Assembly: GCF_016406325.1 (NCBI RefSeq)
Contig: NZ_CP066370.1
Coordinates: forward strand, 744,001-808,000
Length of the DNA: 64,000 nucleotides
From: Shewanella putrefaciens
Lineage (GTDB): Bacteria > Pseudomonadota > Gammaproteobacteria > Enterobacterales > Shewanellaceae
Reading direction: 5' to 3'
The notes under the pieces were generated by a model. The model had not been told where the DNA came from. It searched no databases and saw nothing but the letters and a program-made list of their open reading frames with translations. A program made the position numbers and the translations under genes. Of the stretch, positions 36,581 through 47,412 are shown piece by piece; positions within the stretch are counted from its first letter, which is position 1; each line of letters starts with the position of its first letter.

Positions 36581-37831
36581 ATGAGCCTTGTAGCAATCGG
36601 TATTAACCACAAAACAGCCACGGTAGACCTGCGTGAGAAAGTTGCCTTCTCTCCAGACAAAATTCATGACGCCATGAAGAGTCTGGCCAGTCGTACGCGC
36701 TCGGGTGAAGCCGTTATTGTCTCGACCTGTAATCGCACTGAGTTGTATTGCAACAATGGCGATGAGGCTGACATCATTGAATGGCTTGAAGAATATCATG
36801 GCCTAGATCATAAAGATGTGGCGCCTTGCCTATACAATTACCACGGCCAAACCGCGGTTAAGCATTTGATGCGTGTTGCTTCAGGGCTTGATTCGTTAAT
36901 TTTAGGTGAGCCGCAAATTCTAGGGCAGGTGAAGCAAGCCTTCGCGAAAGCCAAGGAAGCGGGCACAGTTGCTTTAACCATAGATCGCCTTTTCCAAAAT
37001 ACCTTTTCCGTTGCCAAAAAAGTGCGCACCGAAACGGAAATTGGCGCTGCTGCTGTGTCGGTGGCTTTTGCCGCTGTGAGTATGGCGAAGCATATCTTCT
37101 CCTCACTGTCGACCACTAAGGTGCTGTTGATTGGTGCGGGTGAAACGATAGAATTGGTAGCCAAGCATTTAAAAGATAATGGTGTGGCCTCCATGGTGGT
37201 GGCAAACCGTACTTTAGAGCGTGCTCAGGGCATGTGTGAAGAGTTTGGTGCGACTGCAATTACGCTGGCGCAAATACCAGATTATCTCCCTAAAGCCGAT
37301 ATCGTGATATCCTCTACCGCCAGCCCGCTACCAATCCTTGGTAAAGGCATGGTCGAAAAAGCGCTAAAGCAGCGTCGCCATCAACCTATGTTATTGGTTG
37401 ATATAGCAGTTCCCCGGGATATTGAGCCGGAAGTCGCCGATTTGGATGACGCGTTTCTGTATACAGTGGACGACCTGCATAGCATCATTGAACAGAATAT
37501 GGCTTCTCGAAAAGAAGCCGCCGAGCAAGCTGAATTAATTACTGAAGAACAATCTTACCTGTTTATGGATTGGGTACGTTCTTTAGAGTCGGTCGACAGT
37601 ATTCGCGAGTATCGCAATCAGAGTATGGCGATAAAAGATGAGTTAGTAGAACGCGCCCTGAATAAATTAGCTCAAGGGGGCGATACTGAGCAGGTATTGA
37701 TTGAATTAGCCAATCGCCTGACGAACAAACTTATTCACGCACCAACCCAAGCCCTCACTGCGGCGAGCCGTCAGGGTGATTTGAATACACTAGGTCAGTT
37801 AAGAACAGCGCTTGGATTAGATAAAAACTAA
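36581..37831 (+). CDS. hemA: Glutamyl-tRNA reductase HemA
   Basis: A 416-residue enzyme reducing glutamyl-tRNA to glutamate-1-semialdehyde, the first step of tetrapyrrole synthesis in this lineage. The catalytic Cys is in STCNRTELY (about C50), the NADPH loop is [15 protein letters not shown], and the C-terminal dimerisation domain is complete. It is followed by prfA after 14 bp, as in E. coli. Confidence 0.98.
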   Translation: MSLVAIGINHKTATVDLREKVAFSPDKIHDAMKSLASRTRSGEAVIVSTCNRTELYCNNGDEADIIEWLEEYHGLDHKDVAPCLYNYHGQTAVKHLMRVASGLDSLILGEPQILGQVKQAFAKAKEAGTVALTIDRLFQNTFSVAKKVRTETEIGAAAVSVAFAAVSMAKHIFSSLSTTKVLLIGAGETIELVAKHLKDNGVASMVVANRTLERAQGMCEEFGATAITLAQIPDYLPKADIVISSTASPLPILGKGMVEKALKQRRHQPMLLVDIAVPRDIEPEVADLDDAFLYTVDDLHSIIEQNMASRKEAAEQAELITEEQSYLFMDWVRSLESVDSIREYRNQSMAIKDELVERALNKLAQGGDTEQVLIELANRLTNKLIHAPTQALTAASRQGDLNTLGQLRTALGLDKN

Positions 37832-37845
37832 GGTTAGCGAGTTAA

Positions 37846-38937
37846 ATGAAGGAATCCGTTATCCGCAAGCTGGAAGGCTTGCTCGAGCGTAATGAAGAAG
37901 TTTTGGCCTTGCTTGGTGATGCATCTGTTATCGCTGATCAAGACCGTTTTCGTGCATTATCAAAAGAATATTCTCAGTTAGAAGAAGTGGTTGCAGGCTT
38001 TAAAGCTTACCAACAAGCACAGGCTGATCTTGATTCCGCCAAGGAAATGTTGGAAGAAGATGATGCTGAAATGCGCGAGATGGCGCAGGAAGAAATGAAG
38101 GCTGCCAAAGTAAAATTAGAGCGCCTTGAAAGCGAATTGCAGATCCTGCTTCTCCCTAAAGACCCTAACGACGATACCAACGCCTTTATCGAAATTCGCG
38201 CTGGTGCCGGTGGTGACGAAGCGGCGATTTTTGCGGGCGATCTGTTCCGTATGTACAGCCGTTATGCCGAAGCCAATCGCTGGCAGATGGAAGTGATGAG
38301 CTGTAACGAAGGTGAGCACGGTGGCTTTAAAGAAATCATCGTTAAAGTCAGCGGTGAAGGTGCCTACGGTAAGCTGAAATTTGAGTCGGGCGGTCACCGC
38401 GTACAACGTGTGCCAGAAACCGAATCACAAGGGCGTGTGCATACCTCGGCTGTTACCGTAGTGGTAATGCATGAAGTGCCAGAAGCTGAAGCGATTTCAA
38501 TCAATCCTGCCGATCTTAAAGTCGATACTTTCCGATCATCGGGTGCGGGTGGTCAACACGTTAACAAAACTGACTCGGCTATTCGTATTACCCATATTCC
38601 AACGGGGATTGTGGTCGAGTGCCAAGATCAACGTTCGCAACATAAAAACCGTGCTCAAGCCATGAGTGTGTTGGCTGCACGTATTCAAGCGGTTGAGGAT
38701 GAAAAACGTCGTAGTGCTGAAGAGTCGACTCGCCGTAGTCTGGTTGCCAGTGGTGACCGTTCCGAGCGTGTACGTACCTACAACTTCCCCCAAGGCCGCG
38801 TGAGTGAGCATCGTATCAATCTCACTTTGTATCGCTTAAATGAAGTGATGGAAGGCGATTTAGATGCGATTTTAACACCGCTGATGCAAGAGCATCAGGC
38901 CGATCTGTTAGCCGCACTGGCTGACGAGCAGGGGTAA
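37846..38937 (+). CDS. prfA: Peptide chain release factor 1
   Basis: A 363-residue RF1 that reads UAA and UAG stop codons. The catalytic GGQ is in [15 protein letters not shown] and the tripeptide region PET in [12 protein letters not shown]. It is second in the hemA-prfA-prmC operon; PrmC methylates its GGQ Gln. Confidence 0.98.
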   Translation: MKESVIRKLEGLLERNEEVLALLGDASVIADQDRFRALSKEYSQLEEVVAGFKAYQQAQADLDSAKEMLEEDDAEMREMAQEEMKAAKVKLERLESELQILLLPKDPNDDTNAFIEIRAGAGGDEAAIFAGDLFRMYSRYAEANRWQMEVMSCNEGEHGGFKEIIVKVSGEGAYGKLKFESGGHRVQRVPETESQGRVHTSAVTVVVMHEVPEAEAISINPADLKVDTFRSSGAGGQHVNKTDSAIRITHIPTGIVVECQDQRSQHKNRAQAMSVLAARIQAVEDEKRRSAEESTRRSLVASGDRSERVRTYNFPQGRVSEHRINLTLYRLNEVMEGDLDAILTPLMQEHQADLLAALADEQG

Positions 38938-38939
38938 CT

Positions 38940-39788
38940 TTGTCCGATCAATCTAGCATCGCTGAAGCCCTACAATGGGCCTATGTGCAGTTAGCATCAA
39001 CCTCTGAATCCGCTCATCTGGATGCAGAGGTTTTTCTGCTATATTGCCTCAATAAAAATCGTGCTTATCTCTATACTTGGCCTGAAAAGGCTCTGACGAT
39101 TGACCAGTGGAAACGCTTTCAGCAAATGGTACTAAAACGCCAAAAAGGCGTGCCCGTTGCACATATTGTGGGCGAACGTGAGTTTTGGTCGCTGCCTTTT
39201 ATTGTCAACGACACTACTTTGATCCCGCGTCCTGATACCGAAATTCTGGTAGAAACCGCGCTAAATTTACCCCTATCGACCTATGCTAAAGTGCTCGATT
39301 TAGGCACAGGCACTGGCGCGATTGCACTGGCATTGGCGTCCGAGCGTGAGTCATGGGAAATTACCGCTGTCGATAAGGTCGATGATGCTGTCGCGCTGGC
39401 TATCGCAAATCGTGAAAACTTAAAGTTGCCGCAGGTTGAAATCCTCCAGAGCGATTGGTTTAGCGCCGTAAAGTCGCGGGATTTTGACTTAATCGTCTCA
39501 AATCCACCCTATATCGATGAGGCAGATGAACACTTGCACCAAGGCGATGTTCGCTTCGAGCCGCAAAGTGCATTAACCGCCGCCGAGGAAGGCTTTGCCG
39601 ATCTCTACTATATCGCCAAAACTGCCCGCGATTATTTAAAACCTAATGGTTATATCCTACTCGAGCATGGTTTTGAACAGGCCGTAAAACTCAGAGGTAA
39701 GTTAATCGAACTGGGTTATGAAAATGTCGCCACAGTGCGTGATTTTGGCAGCAATGATAGATGCACTATGGGCAAATGGGCGGAGTAA
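38940..39788 (+). CDS. prmC: RF1/RF2 glutamine methyltransferase PrmC
   Basis: A 282-residue SAM-dependent methyltransferase modifying the Gln of the GGQ motif in release factors. Visible are the SAM loop VLDLGTGTGAIALALA and the catalytic SNPPYID. The start is a TTG at 38940, two bases after the prfA stop, with GGGG close upstream; this fits family length. Confidence 0.95.
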   Translation: MSDQSSIAEALQWAYVQLASTSESAHLDAEVFLLYCLNKNRAYLYTWPEKALTIDQWKRFQQMVLKRQKGVPVAHIVGEREFWSLPFIVNDTTLIPRPDTEILVETALNLPLSTYAKVLDLGTGTGAIALALASERESWEITAVDKVDDAVALAIANRENLKLPQVEILQSDWFSAVKSRDFDLIVSNPPYIDEADEHLHQGDVRFEPQSALTAAEEGFADLYYIAKTARDYLKPNGYILLEHGFEQAVKLRGKLIELGYENVATVRDFGSNDRCTMGKWAE

Positions 39789-40180
39789 TTCGCCCTTGTT
39801 TTTAATGAAGATGTTTACATTGTGAGCCGTTATTCGTTATTCGTTATTTGTTGTCCACTATCCACTATTCATGAACCGTCATTCCCCCAATGCTTTTGAG
39901 CGGGAATTCAGCTTTTGGTTAGATCCTAAAGTCGTGGCCAAATTCAGTTAACGATAAATGATCTATTATTGGTCGCGTGCATTATTTTAAAGCAGCAGAT
40001 CTCCCCACCTCGCTGCTCCTCGATAGAGCAAATGGCATACCTTATAAGTCTGATTATCGAAACTTACCCGTAAATATTATCACTACAATAGGCGTGCTTT
40101 GGACGGTAAATTGAACTAGACAATATTGGCTAAGTGTTAGATTATCAAAAAATTAATGAGCATGCTTTCACTAAACTGAG
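39789..40180. other. 392-bp gap after prmC, no gene seen
   Basis: The gap contains short irregular repeats of TTATTCG and CACTATC near 39832-39870 and otherwise unstructured AT-rich DNA. In the usual gene order sirB2 would follow prmC, so this marks the left side of an accessory insertion. No hairpin or mobile gene was found. Confidence 0.5.
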
Positions 40181-40630
40181 GTGAAAGATGAGCTTGTACA
40201 TTATATAAGTGTTATAGCTAAAGCTAAGGAGAGTGCAGTGGCGTTTGACTTGTCCGAAGAACAGCTAAAGCGAACCGAGGAAGAGTTGGGAGCAAAATTG
40301 CCTCACGAATACCGTGAAGCGATGAAAATAGATAACGGAGGCGAGGCGTCTACAGAAGAAGACGATTGGGAGTTTTATCCTATTAAAGATATCTCGAATA
40401 GGAAAAGGTTATCGCGTACTTGCAACCACATTATTAATGAAACCGAGTCATGCCAAGGTTTCGGCTACTTCCCAGAAAGTGCGATCACCATTGCAGGTAA
40501 TGGGTTTGGAGATCAAATGGTTTTTCTGAAAGAAGGCGAATCGTTTGGCGACACTGTGTATTTATGGCTGCATGAAACGGGAGAGCTCCAGCAATTGGCA
40601 GGTTCGTTCAGTGAAATCAAAAAGCGATAA
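40181..40630 (+). CDS. SMI1/KNR4 (SUKH) family protein
   Basis: A 149-residue SUKH protein: FDLSEEQLKRTEEELGAKLP, then EYREAMKIDNGGEA, and FGDQMVFLKEGESF in the strand core. SUKH proteins often neutralise toxins. The longest ORF starts with a GTG at 40181, but another in-frame GTG at 40238 has AAGGAG six bases upstream and may be the true start (130 residues). A GAGGTGAAAG-ATG at 40188 opens only a six-codon frame. No toxin partner is visible; a lipoprotein gene follows. Confidence 0.78.
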   Translation: MKDELVHYISVIAKAKESAVAFDLSEEQLKRTEEELGAKLPHEYREAMKIDNGGEASTEEDDWEFYPIKDISNRKRLSRTCNHIINETESCQGFGYFPESAITIAGNGFGDQMVFLKEGESFGDTVYLWLHETGELQQLAGSFSEIKKR

Positions 40631-40735
40631 CACAGCGATGCACTGTGACATCTTTTCCGTTGCAGTTTCGCCTCCATTACAAAAAAGTTGCACGCACTGG
40701 CGGCGTCAAATGCTAAATCACCACATGGAGTTAAA

Positions 40736-41017
40736 ATGAAGAAAATAGCATTCATCACATTGGCTGCAATTGCTTTAGTAGGTTGTAATCAAAAGGCTCA
40801 AATAGATCAATCTAAGATGTGTATTTATAGTACTGATGAAGAAGCAAAGCAGTGTAAATCAGGTGAAATGTCTTGGTTTAAGCCTAGCCGTTGGGGCAAT
40901 GAGCAATTACCACTCAATGTTGCTGGTGCATATTGTGATTTTAACTACGAAGTAATGTACAACAACTCTGGTGTGATCTGTGTGTTCACAGATAAACGAT
41001 TGTTATTGGTCAATTAA
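40736..41017 (+). CDS. Small lipoprotein of unknown function
   Basis: A 93-residue protein with a lipoprotein signal MKKIAFITLAAIALVGC (Cys17). The mature part has five or more cysteines (among them CIYSTDEEAKQC, YCDFN and VICVF) that could form disulfides in the periplasm. ATGGAG lies just upstream of the chosen start. It is in the accessory insertion with the SUKH gene; no family is recognised. Confidence 0.7.
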   Translation: MKKIAFITLAAIALVGCNQKAQIDQSKMCIYSTDEEAKQCKSGEMSWFKPSRWGNEQLPLNVAGAYCDFNYEVMYNNSGVICVFTDKRLLLVN

Positions 41018-41270
41018 AATGGCCTTTACCATAGCGTAGTTAGGTGTGACGGCGTTTCGTTGTGGCAGTAGAAAAAGACAAGTAAAGATAAAAGTTGGTT
41101 CCCCGCATTCGCGAGGATGGCTTTATTTTAGGTGGCTTACTTCGTTTTAGATGGATAACTCAGGTTTGTTGGCTGGCATGTATTTGCTCCAGTTCAGTGA
41201 AATGGCTGGGTTAGATATCTGGAATTGTAGCTGAAGCATTGGGGTAGTTTACGGCCGTAGACCTTCAACA

Positions 41271-41690
41271 TCACAACACTTTTACCATAAAGAATTTACT
41301 GCCGATTTCGGGGTAGGCTTGTTGTACCCATTGCACATGGTAACCGTGGCGCTCGTAGAAAGGCTTGGCTTGAAAATCGAGGGTATCAAGCAAGGCAAAT
41401 TGACAACCGCGAGCTTTTGCTTTGGCCTCTGCCTCTAATAATAATCGCGAACCGATTTTTTTATGTCTTAGGGAACCATCAACCCAAAGATAATCAATTA
41501 AAAACCAATTACCGAAGGTTTTGCCGCTAATGCCTGCTAGCAGTTTTCCCTCTGGATCTTGCAGTTTTAATCCCAGATTTTTACGGCTAAGCCCTTGCCA
41601 ATGGGCTTGGTTAAATTCCACTATTTTTTGTTTTATCGCCTCGGCAAAATCAGCCGATTCATCGTCAATTGGCGTTAAATTCATAATCAT
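41271..41690 (-). CDS. GNAT-family N-acetyltransferase
   Basis: A 139-residue acetyltransferase with the acetyl-CoA binding pattern LRHKKIGSRLLLEAEAKAKA (about 75-94) and a following strand QFALLDTLDFQAKPFYERHG typical of motif B. The substrate is unknown. It is read away from sirB2 across a short gap and belongs to the same accessory stretch or to its right border. Confidence 0.9.
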   Translation of the reverse strand: MIMNLTPIDDESADFAEAIKQKIVEFNQAHWQGLSRKNLGLKLQDPEGKLLAGISGKTFGNWFLIDYLWVDGSLRHKKIGSRLLLEAEAKAKARGCQFALLDTLDFQAKPFYERHGYHVQWVQQAYPEIGSKFFMVKVL

Positions 41691-41803
41691 TTTCTCTGTA
41701 TTTTTGACTCAAACTAAGCGCGCTAATCAAGACGGTTAGACATTGGTATGCCGTAAAGGATTAGGGTAAACTAGCGCCTTTGTCACTGACCATAAGAATC
41801 GAA

Positions 41804-42200
41804 ATGGAAACTTTTTACAGTCTATATCCTGCGGTTAAGCATCTGCATTTTACCTTTATCGCGTTGAGCGTGCTGTTTTTCACTGTTCGTTTTGTGTTGC
41901 ATTTACGTCAGTCTGCATTGATGGATAAGAAGTTCATTAAGATTGCCCCCCCATGTGATCGACACTTTCTTACTGCTTTCTGGCTTAACCTTGTGCTTTA
42001 TGATCAAACAATATCCTTTTGTGGATCCTTGGATGACCGAAAAAATCGGTGCCGTTGTGGCTTATATTGCGCTAGGTGTGATTGCGATAAAAGCGAATAG
42101 GAATAAACTTTTCAAAGTGTTTGCCTTCCTCGGTGCTATAGGTTGGTTGGTCTATGCCGCCAAATTGGCGCATTTTAAACAAGCGGTATTATTGGGTTAA
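41804..42200 (+). pseudogene. sirB2: SirB2-like membrane protein, frameshifted at a C7 tract
   Basis: The first 47 codons (METFYSLYPAVKHLHFTFIA onward) and the last part (HVIDTFLLLSGLTLCF to the stop at 42200) together give a complete SirB2 with about four membrane helices. They are in different frames, separated by seven consecutive C residues at 41946-41952; six C would restore one frame. The stop overlaps the sirB1 ATG by one base. Either an inactivated gene, a phase-variable tract or a sequencing error. The role of SirB2 is not firmly known. Confidence 0.9.
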
Positions 42201-42988
42201 TGGGTAAATATACACTTCAAGATGGTATTTCATTGCCTGAGTCGGCTTTGGATGTAGGTGCTCACCTTGGCTTTTCGAACCTTAAAGCGGCTAAGTGGGC
42301 GTGGTTTGAATTGGCAGGAGCGGTATTAAGTCATTACTTAGTTAATCAGCAGCAACGTTTAAATGCGCTATTACATTGGTTTTATCAAGACCTCGGTTTT
42401 TGTGCCCGCGACAATTACTTTAGTGTTGAAGCTGCAGATTTAGGTACTTGCCTTATTAGCAAGCAGGGTAACAGTACAACGCTTGCTACCGTATTGATGT
42501 TACTCGCAAAACAACTCGATTTAGAGCTTGAATTGTTGTTGCTCCCGGGTAATAGCGTGTTGCGTAGTAAAATTGCTGGCGAGGTGCGTTATTTTGATCC
42601 GCTAACAGGGAATGAGCTGACTCGCCACCAATTACACGTATTAGTGCGCGGTGAGTTAGGTAATGCGGCGCAGTTAAAGCCAAGCTATTTTAAAGCCGCT
42701 TCGGTGAAAAAACTTATTACCCGTATGCTGCATGAACTAAAAGCGGGTTGTATTGTTTCTCACCAATTTGAGGCAGCATTGGAATGCTGTAACTTGCTTT
42801 TGCAATGGCATCCAGATGATGTGCACTTAAATCGTGAGCGCGCTTTCATTGCCCAGCAATTAGGCTGCATTAATGTGGCGGTGGCTGATTTACAGCACTT
42901 TGTTGATAATAGTCCACACGATCCTGTGGTCGAAATTGTGAAGATGCAGCTTAAAGAACTTAATGAGCACGCAGAGATTTATCATTAA
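42200..42988 (+). CDS. sirB1: SirB1-type transglutaminase-like/TPR protein
   Basis: A 262-residue protein matching the SirB1 plan: N-terminal transglutaminase-like region (FYQDLGFCARDNYFSVEAAD, then GTCLISKQGNSTTLATVL) and C-terminal tetratricopeptide-like helices (HQFEAALECCNLLLQWHPDD). The catalytic Cys/His pair of true transglutaminases is doubtful. It starts in the last base of sirB2, so frameshift of sirB2 may affect its translation. A hairpin terminator follows. Confidence 0.9.
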   Translation: MGKYTLQDGISLPESALDVGAHLGFSNLKAAKWAWFELAGAVLSHYLVNQQQRLNALLHWFYQDLGFCARDNYFSVEAADLGTCLISKQGNSTTLATVLMLLAKQLDLELELLLLPGNSVLRSKIAGEVRYFDPLTGNELTRHQLHVLVRGELGNAAQLKPSYFKAASVKKLITRMLHELKAGCIVSHQFEAALECCNLLLQWHPDDVHLNRERAFIAQQLGCINVAVADLQHFVDNSPHDPVVEIVKMQLKELNEHAEIYH

Positions 42989-42989
42989 A

Positions 42990-43016
42990 AGAAGAGCCTC
43001 TCGGGGCTCTTCTTAT
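42990..43016 (+). terminator. Terminator after sirB1
   Basis: GAAGAGCC and GGCTCTTC form an 8-bp stem around TCTCGG, followed by TTATTTATT. Confidence 0.8.
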
Positions 43017-43149
43017 TTATTCAATGGTACGACTCAATCAAATCAGCAAAAAATAATAACATTGGGCAATTGGACGTTTGTCCAAGGACTTAAAGGTTAA
43101 GTCTCTAATATAAATAAAATAATTACTGTATTAACAGGGAGAAATTAGC

Positions 43150-44397
43150 ATGACAGGCACGGCATTAGTTACCAATGACGCGGTGGCACTCGGGATACTT
43201 GCAACTATTTTAGGTTTTGTTTTTTATACCAGCAGTAGTCACCATCCCTTTTGGCAAAAGTTTTACCGTTTTATTCCTGCGTTATTATTGTGCTACTTCC
43301 TGCCATCATTGTTAAATACCTTTGGGGTAATCGATGGGCACACATCGCAATTGTACTTTGTTGCATCCCGTTATTTACTACCCGCTTGTTTAGTATTACT
43401 TATTTTAAGTGTTGATTTAAAAGCTATTTTAGGTCTTGGTCCTAAGGCCGTGATCATGTTTTTAACCGGGACTATTGGCATTGTGATCGGCGGACCGATA
43501 GCCTTACTTATGGTATCTGTGATTGAACCTTCTTTAATCGGTGTCGATGGCCCCGATGCGGTATGGCGCGGTATGACAACGCTTGCGGGGAGCTGGATTG
43601 GCGGCGGTGCAAACCAAGCAGCAATGAAAGAAATCTATGAAGTGGGCGGTAATATTTTTTCAGTGATGGTGACAGTCGATGTGATTGTGGCCAATATTTG
43701 GATGGCAGTATTGCTGTTTATGGCCTCAAAAGCTAAAGAGATAGATGCCAAAACAGGGGCGGATACGTCGGCTATTGAAGCATTAAAAAATAAAGTCGAA
43801 AAATATCATGCTGAAAATGCGCGAATTCCTAATCTTCGGGATTTGATGCTCATTGTCGCCGTTGGGTTTGGTATTACGGGTGTCGCCCATATTGCGGCTG
43901 ATTTTCTGGGGCCATTCTTCGAAGCCAACTATCCGTGGACCGAGGATTACAGCTTAACGTCTAAATTCTTCTGGCTAGTAGTGATAGTCACAACGATTGG
44001 GTTAGCGATGTCCTTTAGCCCTGTGCGTCATTTAGAGGCGGCTGGCGCATCGAAAGTGGCATCGGCTTTCCTCTATATCTTAGTGGCGACCATTGGTCTG
44101 CATATGGATGTGAGTAAAGTACTTGATACACCACTGTATTTTCTAGTGGGTATTATTTGGATGGTAGTGCATGCGGGCTTTATGTTATTAGTGGCTAAGT
44201 TAATTAAGGCTCCCTTGTTTTATATGGCTGTTGGTAGCCAAGCCAACGTTGGGGGCGCAGCATCGGCGCCTGTTGTTGCTGCGGCATTTCATCCCGCATT
44301 AGCGCCAGTGGGCGTATTATTAGCCGTATTTGGGTATGTGTTAGGCACCTATATGGCTTGGATTTGTGGTCAACTTTTACAGTTGGTTGCCGCATAG
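43150..44397 (+). CDS. DUF819 family membrane transporter, first copy
   Basis: A 415-residue protein with about ten membrane helices. GSWIGGGANQAAMKEIY (near residue 150) and SQANVGGAASAPVVAAAFHP (near 365) are the DUF819 hallmarks; the inverted-repeat plan suggests an anion/carboxylate-type carrier, unproven. GGGAGAAA lies ahead of the ATG. It sits between sirB1 and kdsA, where most relatives have no gene, and is paralogous to the protein at 49580-50806. Confidence 0.85.
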   Translation: MTGTALVTNDAVALGILATILGFVFYTSSSHHPFWQKFYRFIPALLLCYFLPSLLNTFGVIDGHTSQLYFVASRYLLPACLVLLILSVDLKAILGLGPKAVIMFLTGTIGIVIGGPIALLMVSVIEPSLIGVDGPDAVWRGMTTLAGSWIGGGANQAAMKEIYEVGGNIFSVMVTVDVIVANIWMAVLLFMASKAKEIDAKTGADTSAIEALKNKVEKYHAENARIPNLRDLMLIVAVGFGITGVAHIAADFLGPFFEANYPWTEDYSLTSKFFWLVVIVTTIGLAMSFSPVRHLEAAGASKVASAFLYILVATIGLHMDVSKVLDTPLYFLVGIIWMVVHAGFMLLVAKLIKAPLFYMAVGSQANVGGAASAPVVAAAFHPALAPVGVLLAVFGYVLGTYMAWICGQLLQLVAA

Positions 44398-44440
44398 ATC
44401 GATATTCAGTTTATTGCTGGGCAGGGGTCCAGTATTTTAG

Positions 44441-45301
<861 letters not shown>

Positions 45302-45310
45302 GGGTAAAAA

Positions 45311-45333
45311 AGAGAGGTTGAATAAACCTCTCA
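45311..45333 (+). terminator. Hairpin after kdsA
   Basis: GAGAGGTT and AACCTCTC form an 8-bp perfect stem 10 bp after the kdsA stop. There is no T-run, so it may be a weak or partial terminator. Confidence 0.55.
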
Positions 45334-45471
45334 AGCATAGCAGGGGAGCTTTTATGGCTCGGGCAAGAAATAAATTGCCAATATTTACGATGAAAAAGAC
45401 GAAGGATAGTAAGCCGTTATTCAGATAGAATTCGAATAACTCCAGCTAAATAAGTGCATCTCTGAATAGAT

Positions 45472-45504
45472 AAAATGAGAGACCATAAGTGGGTCTCTCA
45501 TTTT
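45472..45504. terminator. Bidirectional terminator between kdsA and flavocytochrome
   Basis: AAAATGAGAGACC and GGTCTCTCATTTT form a 13-bp perfect stem with T-rich ends on both strands, 10 bp past the flavocytochrome stop codon. Confidence 0.9.
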
Positions 45505-45514
45505 ATTCTCACTA

Positions 45515-47284
45515 CTATTTTTGGGTTAGTGCGTGTTTTGCCGCATTTGTCCCTGCGATTTTGCCGAAAATCACGGTATCAGCTACAGCATTACCACCTA
45601 GTCGGTTATACCCATGAACGCCGCCGGTAACCTCGCCTGCCGCAAATAAACCTTTAAGTGGTTGGCTTTGTATATCAAGCACCTCTGCTTTCGTATCAAT
45701 GGCTACCCCGCCCATCGTATGGTGGATTCCGGGCGCAACTTTTACGGCATAGTAGGGGGCTTTTTCTATTGATAGTGGCATTTGTTCACGATTAAATGCC
45801 TCATCCTTACCCTGTTTGAAATAACGGTTGTAGTTTGTGATCGTTTTTTCCAAAACACTTGAAGTCATCCCCGTTATTTTTGCAAGCTCTGCAACGGTAT
45901 TGGCCTTTTCAAGCATTTCTAAATGATCATACCCCTGAACCATTTTGGCTTTTTTATATAATTCATTATCAAATACTAACCAAGCATATTGTTCAGGCTG
46001 CTTTAAGATGGCATCAGAGGCTTTATCGCGGGTTGTTAATTCATTGATAAAGCGGTTGCCATCTTTATTTACCATTATGGCACCGACACCTCGGACCGTT
46101 TCTGAAATTAATATCCGGCTATCTTTCCCTACCGTTGGATGTGTTTGGATCCAATCAATGTCAGTCATACTTGCACCGACTGCTTTAGCCAGTTCAATAC
46201 CATCTCCTGTTGAAGTAATATTGTTCGAGCTTGTCATACCTTTAAATGTAGGGCGATAAAAAGCAATCATCTCTTTGTTAAACCCATAGCCGCCTGTGGC
46301 TAAAACCACCGACTTAGCTGCAACCATATAGTGGCCTGAATGTTTACCATGGACGACAACACCCACAATTCTTTGTTCATCATCAACAACTAACTTGACC
46401 ACTTTAGAATTGAGTCTTGTATCAACACCTTCTTTATCGGATGCTTTTCTAAGTACATCGATAATATGTGGACCAACACTTAAACCACCCGATGGACGAT
46501 GTGTTCTATCGACTCTGGCGCCACCAGAACGCTTTAAATCGTCCATATTGGCGCCTAAAGATTCTAACCATTTAATGCCATCAGCAGATTGTTCCGCTAA
46601 GATTTGTACCAATTTAGGATCGTTAGCATATCGACCGCCTTTCATTGTATCTTCGACATACCATTCGATTTTATCATCGACCTTATGGTCTTTTTGCTGA
46701 GCCGTCCCGACGGCATTATACCCGCCTGCGGCGAGCATAGAGTTGCCACCACTAAATGGCGCTTTATCGAGTAATATAACGTTAGCACCCGCCTTTTTAG
46801 CAGCAATTGCAGCATTAAATCCAGCGCTACCCGCCCCAACAACAATCACATCCGTTGTTTCTTTCGGGCCTGCAGCAATCGCTTTATTTATTGCCTCATT
46901 ATCCCAACCTTTGTCCCATGGCTCCTTGGATTTTGCTTTATTAAAAGGCATGTCGAGCCCTTTAAATGAATGGCATTCGTTGCAATATAATTTGGGTTGT
47001 TCATGTCCTTTATGACATGACGTACAATTAATATCGCCTAAATGTGAAGAGTGTGGATCAATTTCAAGTTTAGGATTTGCTAGTTTTTCATAATCACCAT
47101 GGCAGGATTTACATTGTTTATTTTCAAATGTTTCACTGTCACTTACCTTATTGGGTGCTGTATGGCATGTTTTACAGCCATTGATATCTTTATGAAATGA
47201 TGCTAAATCATTTTTATTATCTGCAGCCCATGACGAAGCCGTTAACATTGAACATATAAAGATGCTCAAATATTTTATTTTCAT
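45515..47284 (-). CDS. Periplasmic tetraheme flavocytochrome c (fumarate-reductase type, Ifc-like)
   Basis: A 589-residue secreted protein (signal MKIKYLSIFICSMLTASSWA). Four c-type heme sites: CKTCH 37-41, CKSCH 58-62, CTSCH 87-91, CNECH 101-105. The FAD domain starts with VIVVGAGSAGFNAA at 147. Residues equivalent to the Fcc3 active site are seen: H382 (QTHPT), S394-E395-R398 (SETVRG), R419 (TTRD), H521/H522 (GIHHTMGG) and R561 (GYNRLGGN). It should reduce fumarate or a related unsaturated acid with electrons from CymA-type donors. The start at 47284 has GGAG; the longer ORF to 47338 adds a non-signal N-terminus. It is divergent from a porin gene with a LysR gene behind, as in the S. frigidimarina ifc locus. 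Confidence 0.93.
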   Translation of the reverse strand: MKIKYLSIFICSMLTASSWAADNKNDLASFHKDINGCKTCHTAPNKVSDSETFENKQCKSCHGDYEKLANPKLEIDPHSSHLGDINCTSCHKGHEQPKLYCNECHSFKGLDMPFNKAKSKEPWDKGWDNEAINKAIAAGPKETTDVIVVGAGSAGFNAAIAAKKAGANVILLDKAPFSGGNSMLAAGGYNAVGTAQQKDHKVDDKIEWYVEDTMKGGRYANDPKLVQILAEQSADGIKWLESLGANMDDLKRSGGARVDRTHRPSGGLSVGPHIIDVLRKASDKEGVDTRLNSKVVKLVVDDEQRIVGVVVHGKHSGHYMVAAKSVVLATGGYGFNKEMIAFYRPTFKGMTSSNNITSTGDGIELAKAVGASMTDIDWIQTHPTVGKDSRILISETVRGVGAIMVNKDGNRFINELTTRDKASDAILKQPEQYAWLVFDNELYKKAKMVQGYDHLEMLEKANTVAELAKITGMTSSVLEKTITNYNRYFKQGKDEAFNREQMPLSIEKAPYYAVKVAPGIHHTMGGVAIDTKAEVLDIQSQPLKGLFAAGEVTGGVHGYNRLGGNAVADTVIFGKIAGTNAAKHALTQK

Positions 47285-47379
47285 GCATTTCTCCAAATGT
47301 GTTTTTATCAGTTTTATATAATGATAGTGATATCTCATTATTAAATAGTGATGTCGCGCAATGAATCGCGGTTGTTAAG

Positions 47380-47412
47380 TATAATTTAATGGTGGTTAAA
47401 TTATATTTAACC
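47380..47412. promoter_or_regulatory. Overlapping perfect dyads in the divergent promoter region
   Basis: TATAATTTAA (47380-47389) and TTAAATTATA (47396-47405) are 10-bp perfect inverted arms. An overlapping dyad GGTTAAA-TTATA-TTTAACC covers 47394-47412. The site lies between the divergent flavocytochrome and porin genes and next to a LysR gene, so it is a good candidate LysR-type operator controlling both. Confidence 0.6.

Noticed and set aside
39832..39870. Short repeats after prmC as a possible mobile-element remnant
   Set aside because: The repeats are only a few bases and irregular, without inverted ends; too weak to call.
46395..46700. Antisense frame within the flavocytochrome gene
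   Set aside because: Fully overlaps the FAD domain; no independent support.
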